64,000 nt of DNA from Halichondria panicea (lineage: Eukaryota > Porifera > Demospongiae > Suberitida > Halichondriidae): assembly GCF_963675165.1 (NCBI RefSeq), contig NC_087377.1:5146042-5210041 (forward strand). Reading direction: 5' to 3'. The stretch's first letter is position 1, and every line of letters starts with the position of its first letter. Of the stretch, positions 10,706 to 23,717 are shown piece by piece. The notes beneath the pieces were generated by a model, which saw only the letters and a program-made list of their open reading frames with translations, had not been told where the DNA came from and searched no databases. The position numbers and the translations under genes were made by a program.

Positions 10706-13700
10706 ATGCTTAAAAAAAAGAACAGTAGTCAACAAAAGGTGGACTTGACTGTGAGGCCTGCTCAAGGTGGTGGTGCTCAGAGACGAGAGAGTACTCAAAG
10801 TGAAAGTAGTTTTGGAACTGATCAACTGTTCGATGATGACCCACAAGCAACCCCCCATGGATCGGCCACACCTAACCCAGAGCGTAGGAGACCCACCATC
10901 AAGAGTATGAAGCACAAATTCGCTAAAACACTTGGACTTAGTAAAGGCTCAAGCTCATCTACTACTCCCTCAGATGACACCTCTGGTGCTAGGGGCTCAA
11001 ACAGTGGAACTGAACTGATTTCGTCTCTTTCCTCATCTCCTGTGCTGACTCATAAAGCTAATCCCCGATCCCCCACGTCCAGTGATAGACTATCGACTGA
11101 TCTCTCAGTGACTTCCAGTCCTCCATTACCTTCACCAGTAAGTTGTGTTTCAACAGTCGAGTCTGTAATGCCTATCAGTTAATAAAATTTGAAGGTAGTG
11201 TTTGGTTGGTAGTGTTAAAGTTATTCAATTTTCTCACAGCTTAACGACGATTCTACAGTGAGCAGTCCAGGACTAGATGAAGAGGACAAAACGGTCGGTA
11301 GTCAAGAATTTACTACAACTAAAGAAGAACAGGCCAGTAGATTGGTAATTGCTGCACAGAGGGCACGAGAGAGTGGCCGTGTGGACACAGGAAAACAATT
11401 ACCTCAGATTAACAGGTTAAAGGAACAAGTGAAAGATCTTAAGGAAAAACTCAAAGCAAAAAATGAAGAACATCAAACTAAATTAGACCAAATAGATATT
11501 GAACATCAAGACATCGAACAGCAACTTAAAACAGCCAATCAGGAAATTAATGATTTGAAAAAAACCAGTGACGCTCAACTCGAAGCACACAAAGAGGAAA
11601 TTAAACAAAAAGACATTGAGATAAGAAAAGCTGCAGTTCAAGTAAAGAGTTTGCAAGAACAAAATGAGAAGGCCAAACGACCTCCACAGCAAAAAATTGA
11701 TGCTATCACGCAGCAGCTTACAGAGCATTGGAAAGCTATAACCCAGTCACACAAGGATGAGCATGAGCAGAAAATCCAGCAACTTGAAGAAACTCATTCT
11801 GATGAGATAATAAACCTAACCAAAGAACACCAAGAAGAAATTAAGAAGGCTAGAAGTGATTGTCAGGATCAGCTTGAAAAATCAATTAGGGAAGAACTGA
11901 AGAAAGAAATCCAAGACGAATATGAACAGAGACGTGATGAGGATATCCAAAAAGCAACGACTGAAGAATCCGAGAGATGGCAGGTTTTCAATCAACAGCT
12001 CAAAGACAAACATGAACAAAAATTAAACCAAATTCAAGGTGACCACATAAAAGCTCTAGCCGAGAGAACTCAGAAACACAAAGAGGATGTAGCTGCTCTA
12101 CGCGAACAAGCAAGAACGTTGGAGTTAAAATATCTCAAGAATGGAGATTATGTTGGGGAGGTAACACAGCACGGCTCACCAAGCACATCCCCAGAACAAG
12201 GGAGGCATGCACAGAAAATGGACCAACCACATCAGATGATAGCCGACATTGATCTGGAGAAGGATCACCTTAAGACTGAGCTAGCTGCACAGCAACAAGT
12301 TGTTCGTGATCTCCAACATGAACTTAATCATCAGAAGGAGCAGTATGGACAGCTTGAGATACAAACCATGGCCAAACAGCAATTATCTCTGAGCCTATCA
12401 CCAACTGATTCAGAAGGAGATGTAAGTTGATCAGTGATTAGAGTATTAATTGTTGTATTGTATTTTTATGCCTCGAGGCGTAGCCGCACAAAAGATACGG
12501 TAAAGCTGACTGTGTGTGTGAACTGTGTGCGTGCGTGTGTAGACTGTGTGTGCGTGCGTGCGTAGACTGTGTCTGTGTGTGTTCCATCTGTAACTGCTAA
12601 TGATTTCAATGCGACGAAAACTAACAGCCTTCTAGCCACATTCTCTTGGATTTTGATTTGTGAACTAAAGCTTCATCTCGAGTTTAAAATGGCTAGTTTG
12701 ACTCACAGCGAAGGCTGTTTTGCAATCTCCAAATCTTTCATAGCATCATCTGTTCTCGACAACTATACTTACGAGTTAGCCTTCCACTAAAGCGCTAGCT
12801 GTTTGTTAGCTAATAGAGTCAGAAAAGACTGGCAATTGAAAGCTGCATGCATGTACACTGCTGGCAGCCCATGTGAACTCTGACCTGATTGCAGATCTAC
12901 ATGAAATGCATGATCTACTTGCTTCTATCCTTGAAAATCATTCTCATTAAGCCATCAGATAGCCTTGATATCAGGTCCACTTCATCATTGAAGTGGGCCT
13001 GGTATCGACTGCTTGTGCATGCTGTGCTAACCATCTGCCGGATCTGGATAACAACGTTTATAACGATGACAAAACTGACAAAACAATGACGTCACAACGA
13101 ACGGAAGTGGATTGAAGGAAGTAGATAGAATTGAGGGTTTCTAGCCCGTCTGATAATAGCTACCCTTAGCCTGCTATGTTACAAAAGTGGATGACAATCG
13201 TCTGAACGGAGTGAAAGCTGGCAAGAGTCTATATGGACAGGCCACGCCCATCTATAGTTACTATATTACTGCTACTGACTATCAGAAATAAAATAATAGG
13301 TGTACAACACACCTACAGTATAGCTCTGTCTACGCTAGCTAGCTATAATACATGTAGCTCTGACTTTCAATACTCTGTCAGGATTATTGTCTCAGAACAT
13401 TTTACAGGAAAAATAGCCAATACATGTAATTGTGCGCATTCGCAAGCAGTCAGTAGCAGGCCTTCTCTTCAGGGGAGGCCAGTGAAGGAGGCTAGCCATC
13501 AGATAGACACGTTTATTCTCTTCACTGTCAGGGTTTCATCTAGGATTAAAAGTTTGGGGAGGTTAGGAAAAATGTTTGGTCACTCCCACATGTGTTGACC
13601 ACACCCTTTATTACATGGTAGTGCATCACAGTAGATCTAGTTGTAGACTCGCAAACCGTAACTGTTGCACGGTGAACAGTAGACTGGTCAAACTCCGTGT

Positions 13701-16700
13701 AGGATCTTGTGTTACACAGTCAGCATATCAGATAAGATTCTAAGTGGCTCTGGTTGTGTGACGTCAGTCTACTACACTTGATACTTAGATGAGTTTTCTA
13801 GTGCTACATGTACGTCACTATCGATGATATTGTGGTAACCGCATGCGGTTTAGCCATTTGAGTTGCCCCAAATATAGTGGCAAACGTGAGTTTGACCAGT
13901 CTACTGTTCACCATGCAACAGTGACGGTTTGCGAGTCTACGTATTGCACATACTAATGTGATGATGTCATTATTCTACAACATTTGGGGAGGAAGGTTCA
14001 CCCCTGCCCCCCCTACCCCCACTAAATGAAACCCTGACTGTGGGGGTTCATTGTCAACAATTTATTGTAAAGTTGTTACCTTTACCAATAAATACTTTTT
14101 AAGCAAATCATGGCGAGAGGCTTTAGCACAGCGCAGCTTGCACCACTCGTTGTTAAAGGAGTCCGCTTATTGGTGTATGCGGTTTTGCAAAATCACTTGT
14201 CATTGCACACACCTGTACTAAGAGTACACAAAAGTTAGATCGCATTTTACTCATTCACAAATGGTTTTTCCTATGAAAAAACAGTATTAACACTGTACAT
14301 GTATATTACCATTCTTACAGGGGCTAGTTGATCAAAAGGACAATAGGACAGATACTGAGAAACTTCGTGGTGAGCTAGAGGAGCTGACTAAAAAAGCTGA
14401 GAAAGATGCTGTAACTCATCGCCAAGAAGCTGAATATCTTCAAAGAGAGGCCACAAACCTTCAAGCCCAAGTGGAGGACCTCACTCAGAGGTTGAACGAA
14501 GTTACTGCATCAATTAAGGACCTTCAAGAAGTCATTAATGAGCAAGCTCCACCCTCTGCCGACGGTATTCAAGCTAGTGATGAAGGTGATAGTGCCAAAA
14601 TACTGCAACGTATAAAAGGCAAATACCTTGAAAAGGCTACAGAAATTGCTGATTTGAAACAAGAAAATCGAACAGAAAAGGATCAGATGAAACAGCGATT
14701 TGACAGAAAAATGGGTGAGCTAACAGATAAAATCCACGAGAAAGATCGCCAGTTGAAAGCACAACGCTCCAGAGTTAGCCTCCCCCCTACTTCTAGTGTC
14801 GATGATGCTGACGAAGATGAGGAGTCATCCATTGCAGAACTGAGAGCAACTCTCAGAACAAAGGATAAAGAAATTCAGTCTCTTACTATTCAGTTACAAA
14901 CTTTCCAACAAGTGGCGTCTCAGCGACAGCAGTTACAAGAACACAGTAAAGTACAGAGCACTGTTGTGGTACAACTCAAGAAAGAGGTTGCGGCAGCTCA
15001 GGTACACATGATAATTAGTTTTTGAGGTCCGTTATATTTGCTGTATTCACGAATTACCAGTCAAGTTATACATGCAGGATATGCAGGACTGTAATACTTG
15101 TAGTTTCGTATGAGCTAGACCAAAATAATAATATTTTTCGTATAAATTTCCGGTAAGAGTCAATAGCGATTTTAATTAGAGACCGCTCTGCAAAATTTAA
15201 GCGCTCTTTATAATTATGTGTGCCTCGAGGCGTATAGCTACATGATTTTTTGGAGAAGATGCCCACCATAATAGATAAAGGAAAGAGGGATTGGCAATGG
15301 CATCGATCAAATAACCCGGCATCTGTGTTGCCTCGGATTTACTTAAAGTTGTTTTCAAAGAAAATCCAGGCTGGAGACGATTGAAGAGACAGACTATACT
15401 TACTGTCAGTTTAACAATATTGCTGCTGATTTTGCACTTTATTTCCATGCTTGAGGTTTTATGTGACCCAGGAGGACACTATACGCTTTAGAAGAAGAAA
15501 ATTTCCACATAATACCCACCATCACATTCTATTTTATGATTCAGGAGGAACTTCGAGTAGTCAGGGATGTATCAGAAGCCGCCAAAAAAATTGAAGAGCT
15601 CCATCAGACGATAATCAAGTGCAATGAAGAGCTTAGAGACCTCAAGGTACATTGCACTGTAACTACGTACACTATATATCATTGCTGGTTTTCAGAAAGT
15701 GAAGACAGAGGTTGAGGATGACTTGAATATGCTAAAGCTTAAGTGTGAAGCTGAGCAAACAAATCATAATTCTGTGAAGGTATATACAAATGTACATGTG
15801 CATGTGTTCTTTATAAAATGCCGTTAGCTCTTGACTTATAATAGTTATTCAGTGGAACCCATCTATAACGGACACCTTTGGGGAACAATGTTTTGGCATT
15901 TATACAGAGGTGGCCTTAATTTGTTGAGGGGTTGTTTGTACACAAACTGTTCATTTGGGACCTGGGTGCCTGGCCGTTATATAGCCTTTATTCGGAGGTG
16001 GTCGTTAACAGAGGTTCCACTGTACATGTATAATAATATTATTATGTGTCTGTAAAAGTGTTGGCTGATTCAATGGCAGTTAGCATTTGATCATCGTTTT
16101 TTCATCACTGGATCCCTATAGAGAGACCTTGCAAGGTCCCAAAGTGTTATATCATCTCTTACAACTGTTCAAGTGGGAGCAGAAGAAGATCCACAAGAGA
16201 TACAGATACTCACGGCTGAAGTGAATCTGTGTAAGGTATGATGAGTGCATAATTGAGTATTCTTGTTACGTTGTGCATTAATTGACCTCCTCCCCATGCA
16301 TGTAGACTGTACATGTGCATACATACTCTACAGAGAGTATGCTATATGTTGTAACAAGGGCGTATGAAGAGAAGAGGGCATGCATGCAACTACAATCTAT
16401 CGTATTACAAATGGGCGGGGGTTTATGTCTAAGAATGTATTGCACGTGCACTTTATACTCTGACTAGCCTTTATTCCCTAGTGGGCGGTGGCTAAATCAT
16501 GGCTAAATATAGCATATCCTGCTGACTCATCAATAATACGACGCATACACAGTATACATTGTGAGTTGCATGCCCTCTTCTCTTCATACACCCTTGGTGA
16601 TAATTATTATACATGTATGTATGTACACTCCCTATGTATTCCAATAAGTGTTTGTAATGTACACATGTACTAAATTAGAAATGTCAACTCCACAGATTGA

Positions 16701-19700
16701 GGTTAAAGAACATGAGAAAAAAGTGGAGAGACTCAACAACAGAGTCACTGAGCTTGGTAAAGCAAATCTATCGCTGGAGAGAAGATTGAGAGAGTCCAAT
16801 GAAGAACGTGATGTTTTGGCTCTACAAAGTGTCGAGTTGCGTGCTTCTAAACACATCTACAAAGGACAGTTGGATAAGTCCCGAAAAAGCAAAGTGGATA
16901 TCACACAAGAGCATCTCACTCATCTAGCCAGCACAATAGTCTCCAAGACTGATGAAAATGATCAGCTACAAGACAAGATAAAGGCGCTTAAGGAAGAGCT
17001 TGAGTTGGAAAAATTTCAAGTAAGTCCTTTATTTATTTGATGTACTGTATCCTTGTGCATAATTACCCGAGGCGTGCGTGGGCAGGCCACGGGTATTGTA
17101 GTCGTTCGGTTTGTTTGTTTGTTTATCTTTTTGTAATTTATAAGCCTGCTCACCTGGATGCCAATGCACTGCGTTTACAGCATGGATAACCTTCACGCAA
17201 CAAGTTATTAGTTAACAATAGCAAATTGCGATGTTAAAGCTTCTAGAAGCGAGCAAGAAGCACGTTGGCTAGCTCTATCCGCGACTTTTATTCGAGGTAA
17301 TTATTTGGTAAGAATTGTTCATTCAATGCTCCTCAAAATGTAATCATGTACAGTGGCGGATCCAGGGGAGATCCCAGGTGCCACGGATCCCCCATTTCAG
17401 TCTAGCTATTGTGGCTTTACTACAGCTACCAGCTAGCTATTTATCAGTTTTTGTAGCTATTGTAATTTGATTCAATGATTGTCTGTTGTTTTGATGTATC
17501 AACTGCCAAAGGAGTGTTCAGGTTAGCCTAGGCTAGCTAGTTGACTGTTCGTGGCAGCTAACTAGCTCTACGCAAGTATATTATGGGACTTCCCCTGGCT
17601 GAGTATGGGATTTTCCCTAGTCACGTGTGACCGGAAGTGGGCGTAACCCCAAAAATTTCGCGCTGCGCGTTCGTTAGTTTGGAACCCCCTTTCGTTTTTC
17701 CTGGATCCGCCACTGAATTGTATGTGTATACACAGTTCATTGTAAGCATAATTAAACAAGTGTGTACAAATGCGTCCGGGAGATACATGTAGTACCTTCA
17801 TATTGTGAGGGGGAGGGCACTCAATGTGGGCACTCAATGTAAATAAATGTACAGTATGCATGATTGAGTAATAATTATAATTTCAAATCCGTCCAATCCA
17901 GCCTTATAATCGTTGTATACATGTAAGTCTAGGCAATTTTTATTAACACTTCTACTAACCGTTTCTTAAATGCAGGCATTTCAATACAAACAAGACTTTG
18001 AAGAAGAACGTGCTGCTCGAGAACAAACTGTCGGTGCAAAGGATACACTGTCTGATCAAATCAGAGGCTGTATGGCAGAAGCTGAAACAGAGAAACGAGA
18101 GAAGCAAGCTGTGATAGCCAAACTAAAGACCACTGTCACTGAAAAACAACAAATAGCAAAACAAATGACACAAACTGAGAAAGACTTTGAGCTAAACCTA
18201 GGTACAAAGTTACAAGAAATCGAGCGAATTAAAGGAGAGAACACTCAATTAATGGCTCAGATGGAGCACTTCAGAACAGAATCGTCTAAGTTACAGCGAC
18301 AACTGCAAACAGCTGAAGCAACCTATGAATGCAGAGAAGCTGAGCTAGTACAAGAAGTCGATGCACTTAAGAATGAAGTTGCTAAAACCCAAGACAAAGC
18401 TCAGATGGCCGCTGCTATGAAAATTAGCTTAAATGAACAACTCGAAAGTGTCACTCAAGATAGAGATAGTAAACTGAAAAAGCTCGAAATATTGGCTAAT
18501 GAAAAGGTATCTGTTGATGATCAATTGACTCATGAGAGAAACCACAGTGCAGCATTGGCACAAGATCTTGCAGCCAAAGAACAGGAGTTGTCCCATACAA
18601 AACAAAATGGCAACAGGATAGCAGAGGAACTACAAGATGTTCACCAGAGGCTGAAGGTGTCCCTCGCTGACACAGCAAAGTTTCGCGATGAGGTCATGGC
18701 AAAGACGGCTCAAGTGAAGCAGTACAAGAAACAGACAGACAGTTTCAAAGCCAAAGTGGAGGAGGCCAATACTAAACTACTGAAGACACAGCAGGAGCTG
18801 CAGCGTTGTCAAGAGCTCATTAAAACCATGGAAGAGGACAATCAGTATCTGGTAAATTTACTACTGTAACAGTAATCATTAATTTTCTGCATATTCTATA
18901 CACTGTATACATGTCAGTGTTAGAAATTTCTCACTGCCACCGCGGTCATTGACTGGACGTTTAATTAGAATGACCATGCATTCCTGCATGTGTCCGGTTA
19001 GCGTGACTAGGCACAAATGACATTTGACCATACAGTCAATAAAAATTATTTCTAACACTGCTTGTAGGTGTGAATTATTATACACATACATGTACCTGTA
19101 CATGTATGTGTACCTCATGTGCAATCAAGGGTATTATAAGTACACTGTACATGTATCAACGTTTAACAACAGTATTATAGTAGAACTTCGATTATCTGGC
19201 TTGGCAATTTTTTTTTTAATGAATTTATAGTTCAGAAAATAGCGTGTCCCTTAAATGCACATGCGCGTGTTGCAGCTGTTACCATGGAGACAGGCCTGCT
19301 TATTCTGCGCATGCGCAGACAACCATGTGGCACTGCTGTTTATCAATAAAGTGGGTGGATCAAGGCGTGGTTTATCTGTTCGATTATCCGGCATATTCAG
19401 TTATCCGGCCTGCACACCAAGACACCAAGGTGTCCGGATAATCGAGGCTATACTCAGTATTAAATAAACGTTGTACACAAACTGATTTCATATTTTTCTG
19501 AGCCATGATTTTAGAGCAATACACATGTGTTTTTGGTTACACAGATTGAGCAAGCCAAAGCAACTGCAGAGAGCAATAAGCTTGCTGCTGAGATGGATTT
19601 AATCCAATCTCAAAGACGAGTTAAAGCGTTTGAAAGAGAACTACAGGAACTTAGAAACGGTGGGGAAATTCCCGAGGTTGTGAGGATTGAGGTTGACAGA

Positions 19701-22700
19701 CGAATAGAGGTGGAACAAAAACTACTAGTAGCCGAATCAAAATGCAGTGAGCTAATGGACAAGTGCAGTGAGCTAATGGACAAATGCAACGTACGTTTCT
19801 TGTGTAAATTTGTGTCGAGGAGTTTTGCCTTAGATACATACGTGTACATGTACATGTACTATATACTAGCCTCCTTCACCGGCCTTCATAGAAAAGAAGG
19901 CCTGCTATCGACTGCTTGCGCATGCGCCAAATTATTGGGTATTTTTTCCCGTAAAATTTCCTATAATACTGGATTCATCAGAGAAAATATCCTAAAAGTC
20001 ATACACAGAGCTATATAGCTAGCTAGCTAGAGACAGAGCTGTGTAGGTTTGTTGTACAGCTATTTTCTTCTGCAGTAGCAGTAGCATAGTAGACTTTCAC
20101 CAAAGTTAGTGTTAAATGGGCGTGGCCTGTCCATATAGGCTCTTGTCAGCTTTCACTCCGTTCAGACGATCGTCATCCACACTATTGCAGGCTGTGAGTC
20201 TTTTGTTAACATAGCAGGGGCTAAGGGTAGCTATGTTCAGAGAATGCTATCCGATGGGCTAGAAACCTTCAAGCGAACTTTCTATAGACCCTACTTCCTT
20301 CAATCCACTTCCATTCTTTGTGATGTCATAGTTTTACTGAGCATAATACGATGTTATCCAAAGCCCCCAGATACCAGGGGGATGTTAGCGCATGCGCAAG
20401 CAGTCGATACCAGGCCCACTTCCCTAAGTGAAGTGGAAAGTGCGGCCTGGGATCGAGGCTAATGTACTACATGCATGTACATTAGTCTCTACCACTGCAT
20501 GCTGTAATCGTAATTTTCTTATTCCTGTACAGACCCGCTATCAAGCCATTGAGAAGCTGAAAGGATCACTTGCACAGCACTCGATAGCAATTCCTGCTTT
20601 CAGCATTGACAAGGTAATGCTGTGTGCCATCTCAAGCCATTATTCAATGTATGGGACATTTTGCATTTAGGATGTCAGTCTTACTTCTTCCGATCATAAC
20701 AGTTCAATGTACGTATATATACATATATGTTTCATCTAGGATTAAATGTTGGGGGAATGTTTGGGCGCGCGTAAGCACGCCTCAAAATATTTAACCACAC
20801 CCCCTAGCACATGCTGGTGCATCTAAAGTCTATTTGTGTTGAGGTTGACCATCATAATGTTGTCATAACTTTGTTATACTTTGCAAAGTTTCATATACTC
20901 CTTGTTAAGAAGCACTTCTATCTACCGTATAGCGCGAAATTTCAAGGTACTTATATTTTGTGGAATGGCCTCTAAAAGCATTTCGTTGCGCACAATGTTC
21001 GTGGAATGACTGCATGATTACCGGAAGTCACACCTTTAATCTTTACACGTTATAGCAGATAATTCTAATTAAAGAACAATTTGCTAATAAGCTTCAACCA
21101 GCTAAAAGTTACATGTAGCATTTTCCATGTAGAAGTCTCTGGCATACTTTGTCAACCACAAGAAGCATAAATAAAGCCATAATTGAGCACCTAACTTCCG
21201 GGGGCCGAACTCAACGCAAATATACTTTAGTTACATGTTGCACATCATTAGGAGTGCATGAATATATATTCATGCACTCCTGACATCATAAACAGCTAGT
21301 ATACTAACGTGGTGATGTCATTATTCTACAACCTTTGGGGGAAGGGTTTATCTTTGCCCCCCCCCCATTAGATGAAACCTGGTATGTCCATAGCATTATT
21401 GTGATTATTGTAGATTGAGAAGATCCCAGTGCTACCACATCAGTCCAGCAACAGTCGACTGGATTCCCCGCAACACCAACAACCAGTCTCTCCTGTTATG
21501 GTGAGTGTTCGTGCATGCATGTATAAATTGTTTATTAATCTATACATTGTAATCTCAGTAACCTGCTGTCAGTATTGGATGTCACCTTAGACATGCTGTG
21601 TCGGTTAGTACATTTTGAGTGCCTAATTATATACATTTGTATGGCCTCCGCCACACTTCATTTTCACTTTACTGCAGAGGGACAGCCAACTTGATCAGCA
21701 GCAGAGAGGAGGCTACCCTCGAGACAGAGCAAGTTACGAGCAAAGGCAAGGCCCCTCAAATCCAGCCTTCAATACGAACCAACCTATAAGGCGCTCCACA
21801 GAGCCTCAAAACTCAATTCCACCCCATAGCCATGTCCAAACCATACCCCCTAGAGTACAGGAAGATGGTGCTCAGTATTGGGAGGGTCAACGAGCCAGGG
21901 AGAGTAACCGTCAAATGCCCCCCACCTCTCAAGCCCAACTACCAGCTCAGAACAGAATGGATACAGGACCTCCGATACGAGCAAGTGACCCAGGGATTCA
22001 GCACAACATGGGCCAACACTATCAAGGTCAACAAAACCAGCAGATGACAAATGACCCACAACAACAGCCTATGTATCAGTACGAGCAAGGAGGTCAACAA
22101 AACCAACCAATCCAATGGCTAGGTGGATACGATCCCAATCAGCAAGGCGGATACGATCCCAATCAGCAAGGCAGACACAATCCCAATCAGCAGGGTGGAT
22201 TCAATCACGACCCTCGACAGAACCAGCAGTTGCAACAAGGCTATGCTCAGGGTGGACCAAGCTTTAACCATCATGGCCAACAGCATCACCGTGGCCACCA
22301 CCCACCACCTAGAAGCCCCAACTACCAACCACAAGCGCAGAACTATCCGCCCACTAGCTATCCCCAAGGAAATCCATCGCCTTCTTATCACCAGCATGAA
22401 GTCAATCAGAGCCAGCAACCCCCAAGAGGCATGCCACAATCTCAAGCTCAATTTACCCCTCAAAATCCTGTCCAACCACAACAAATGGTGTCACATCAAG
22501 AAAGCCCGCCAACTGGAAGGGGTCAACCAGCTCCTGAAGTTCAACCAACACCCCTACCACGAAGAAACTCTAAAGAAAATTTACCGAACGCACCACGACT
22601 TAAACAAAGCTCGAGCGTGCAGGAAAACATTTTGCTTCAGGGCATAGATCGAGACATCAAAGACGCTGCCAAGTTTGTTATCCATGAAGGGGATGAGTTG

Positions 22701-22820
22701 GAATCGATGGGACCCAATGCTCCGTTTGACCCGAACCTCATCTGTCCTCTGTGTATGCGTAATTTTAGAGTGGGAGAGATTCAAAAGTATAGGAAACATG
22801 TAAATACTTGTCAAGGATAG
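10706..22820 (+). CDS. NEMO/optineurin-like coiled-coil scaffold with UBAN motif and C2HC finger
   Basis: Thirteen phase-0 exons (10706-11137, 11240-12421, 14321-15001, 15545-15646, 15696-15779, 16122-16235, 16696-17019, 17976-18851, 19545-19790, 20533-20613, 20671-20712, 21414-21500, 21678-22820) give 1797 aa. A Ser/Thr-rich N-terminus (1-145) is followed by about 1240 residues of heptad-rich coiled coil. Exon 8 opens with QYKQDFEEERAARE, matching the UBAN ubiquitin-chain-binding signature DFxxERxxRE of NEMO and optineurin (D980, F981, E984, R985, R988, E989). A Q/N/P-rich stretch with GGYDPNQQG repeats (22116-22190) precedes a C-terminal finger CPLC-x14-H-x3-C, similar in spacing to the NEMO ubiquitin-binding zinc finger. 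There is no kinase. It is probably a ubiquitin-reading scaffold in NF-kB-like or selective-autophagy signalling. The start MLKKKNSSQQ was chosen over an in-frame ATG at 10583 because a leader intron fits between them. Confidence 0.8.
12463..12830 (+). repeat. Dispersed repeat with GT-rich core
   Basis: It starts gcctcgaggcgtagccgca and continues with tgtgtgtg/tagactgtgtg runs, and matches 4415-4790 block by block. A further fragment with a similar start (cccgaggcgtgcg) lies near 17066. It is intronic. Confidence 0.5.
12960..13494. mobile_element. TAGCC...GGCTA MITE with 9-bp target-site duplication
   Basis: The direct repeat GCCATCAGA flanks it at 12951-12959 and 13495-13503. The ends read TAGCC and GAGGCTA. 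An internal block (tgtccatat/ctggcaagag, 'ctgaacggagtgaaagct') recurs inverted in the copy at 19867-20461. A 9-bp duplication is typical of Mutator-like elements. Confidence 0.8.
13529..14036. mobile_element. MITE with AGGGTTTCATCTA termini, carrying a nested element
   Basis: The ends are agggtttcatctagg and actaaatgaaaccct. Shared internal blocks (ccacacc...gtagtgc, gatgatgtcattattctac) occur in the copies at 20728-21382 and 34106-34353. The element at 13643-13940 is inserted within it. Confidence 0.75.
13643..13940. mobile_element. 298-bp foldback nested in another MITE
   Basis: Both ends carry the same inverted arm of about 53 bp with two mismatches (gtagactcgcaaaccgt... / ...acggtttgcgagtctac). 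The copy at 34106-34353 lacks it at the matching site (tctagtt/acatattgcac), which gives a natural empty site. Confidence 0.75.
15851..16027. repeat. pogo/Tigger-like MITE
   Basis: The ends read cagtggaacccatctataacgg and cgttaacagaggttccactgta. The internal 'tgtacacaaactgttcatttggga' block recurs near 51640. It is intronic. The assignment rests on the characteristic 'CAGT-GAACC-T-TAACG' terminus. Confidence 0.6.
17351..17715. mobile_element. 365-bp MITE with CAGTGGCGGATCCAG termini
   Basis: It starts cagtggcggatccaggg and ends cctggatccgccactg, near-perfect terminal inverted repeats. No clear target duplication was seen. It lies in intron 17020-17975. Confidence 0.75.
19180..19456. mobile_element. 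pogo/Tigger-like MITE, full copy
   Basis: It starts agtagaacttcgattatctgg and ends ccggataatcgagg, which is inverted. The internal block (tttatcaataaagtgggtgg) is shared with copies at 51017-51274 and 53741-54020. A partial copy lies near 2290-2440. Confidence 0.7.
19867..20461. mobile_element. TAGCCTC...GAGGCTA MITE, inverted copy of the 12960 element
   Basis: It starts tagcctccttcaccggcc and ends ggcctgggatcgaggcta. Subterminal tatcgactgcttgcgcatgc is mirrored at the right end. The internal sequence is the reverse complement of 12960-13494. Its flanks do not give a clean 9-bp duplication. Confidence 0.7.
20728..21382. mobile_element. AGGGTTTCATCTA-family MITE with an inner insertion
   Basis: It runs from tttcatctaggatt to attagatgaaacc. 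A piece of the 151-353 MITE family (taccgtatagcgcgaaattt) is inserted from 20933. It lies in the intron between exons 11 and 12 of the scaffold gene. Confidence 0.65.
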
Positions 22821-23329
22821 TGTGTGCTATAGCGTGTGTTGTGTTGTAGATATGTCAGTGGAGTTAATTCCTTTGTGTATAGTAAGAAATGCTCTTAATT
22901 TTTGTAGTGTTGTTGTCGTTAATTTTTTATAATTATCTATACGTATAATCTTAATTACATGTAGGATTATAATTATACAATTGTGCTGTACGTAGCTGTG
23001 ATTCAATTTCTCTGTGTTGATTTAATTTTGCACTGTACTATGCCGTTTATTATGTGAATTATAAATTTGATTGACGTAACTCAACATTTCAAAGACAACA
23101 GAATAATAATAATTGTTGCGGAAATAATGTTTGTGCATGTGCATGCTAAAAAAACTGCCTCATGCACCCATAAAAATTAATTAGCCCCTAGCTGATCGAA
23201 AATGTCACGCTAAAGTATATACGGCCGATAAAATTATAATAATTATTATTATAATTATTAACGATAATCAAAACGCACGATAAATCCTTCCATAAACATT
23301 TAATTTATTATTAAAGAAGCAGGAAATTG
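22821..23329. other. Convergent 3' flank between two genes
   Basis: This is the AT-rich spacer where the + scaffold gene and the - kinase-death gene meet tail to tail. No gene was recognised. It should hold both 3' UTRs. Confidence 0.6.
23304..23309 (-). terminator. Likely poly(A) signal AATAAA of the kinase-ZU5-death gene
   Basis: Read on the minus strand, the bases spell AATAAA about 20 nt after the TGA stop. The motif is short and AT-rich, so confidence is moderate. Confidence 0.5.
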
Positions 23330-23686
23330 TCATTGTTCTAACACAGTTCGACACACGTGTTCAGCTAGTTGAGCATCACTCAGTCTCAAACACACGCACA
23401 CTAACGATCTATAAGTGGCTCTAAAGCCGGTCCTTCTCTTCCACAAGTCTAACACTGAAACGGCCTTCATAGCAATGTCCTTATTCTTGTCAGTATCAAT
23501 GTCTTGTATCTGCTGAGGTGACAGTCCCAGTGCATTGGCATAGCTGAGCCAGTTGTGGAGGTGAGGTGCTATCAGTGAGAGAGCCTCTTTAGTGGAAGTT
23601 TGGTCCAAGTGTTGGTCAGTGACTCCAGTGTGCTCCATGAGATGGTCCAGACTAGGAGCCTCGGCTTCAGCTGGGAGGGGGGCGCC

Positions 23687-23717
<31 letters not shown>

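Noticed and set aside
22119-22647. Open frames of 120-170 codons overlapping the scaffold gene's last exon (one antisense, one + strand)
   Set aside because: They are shadows of the Q/N/P-rich repeat region in the true frame, with skewed composition and no start context.
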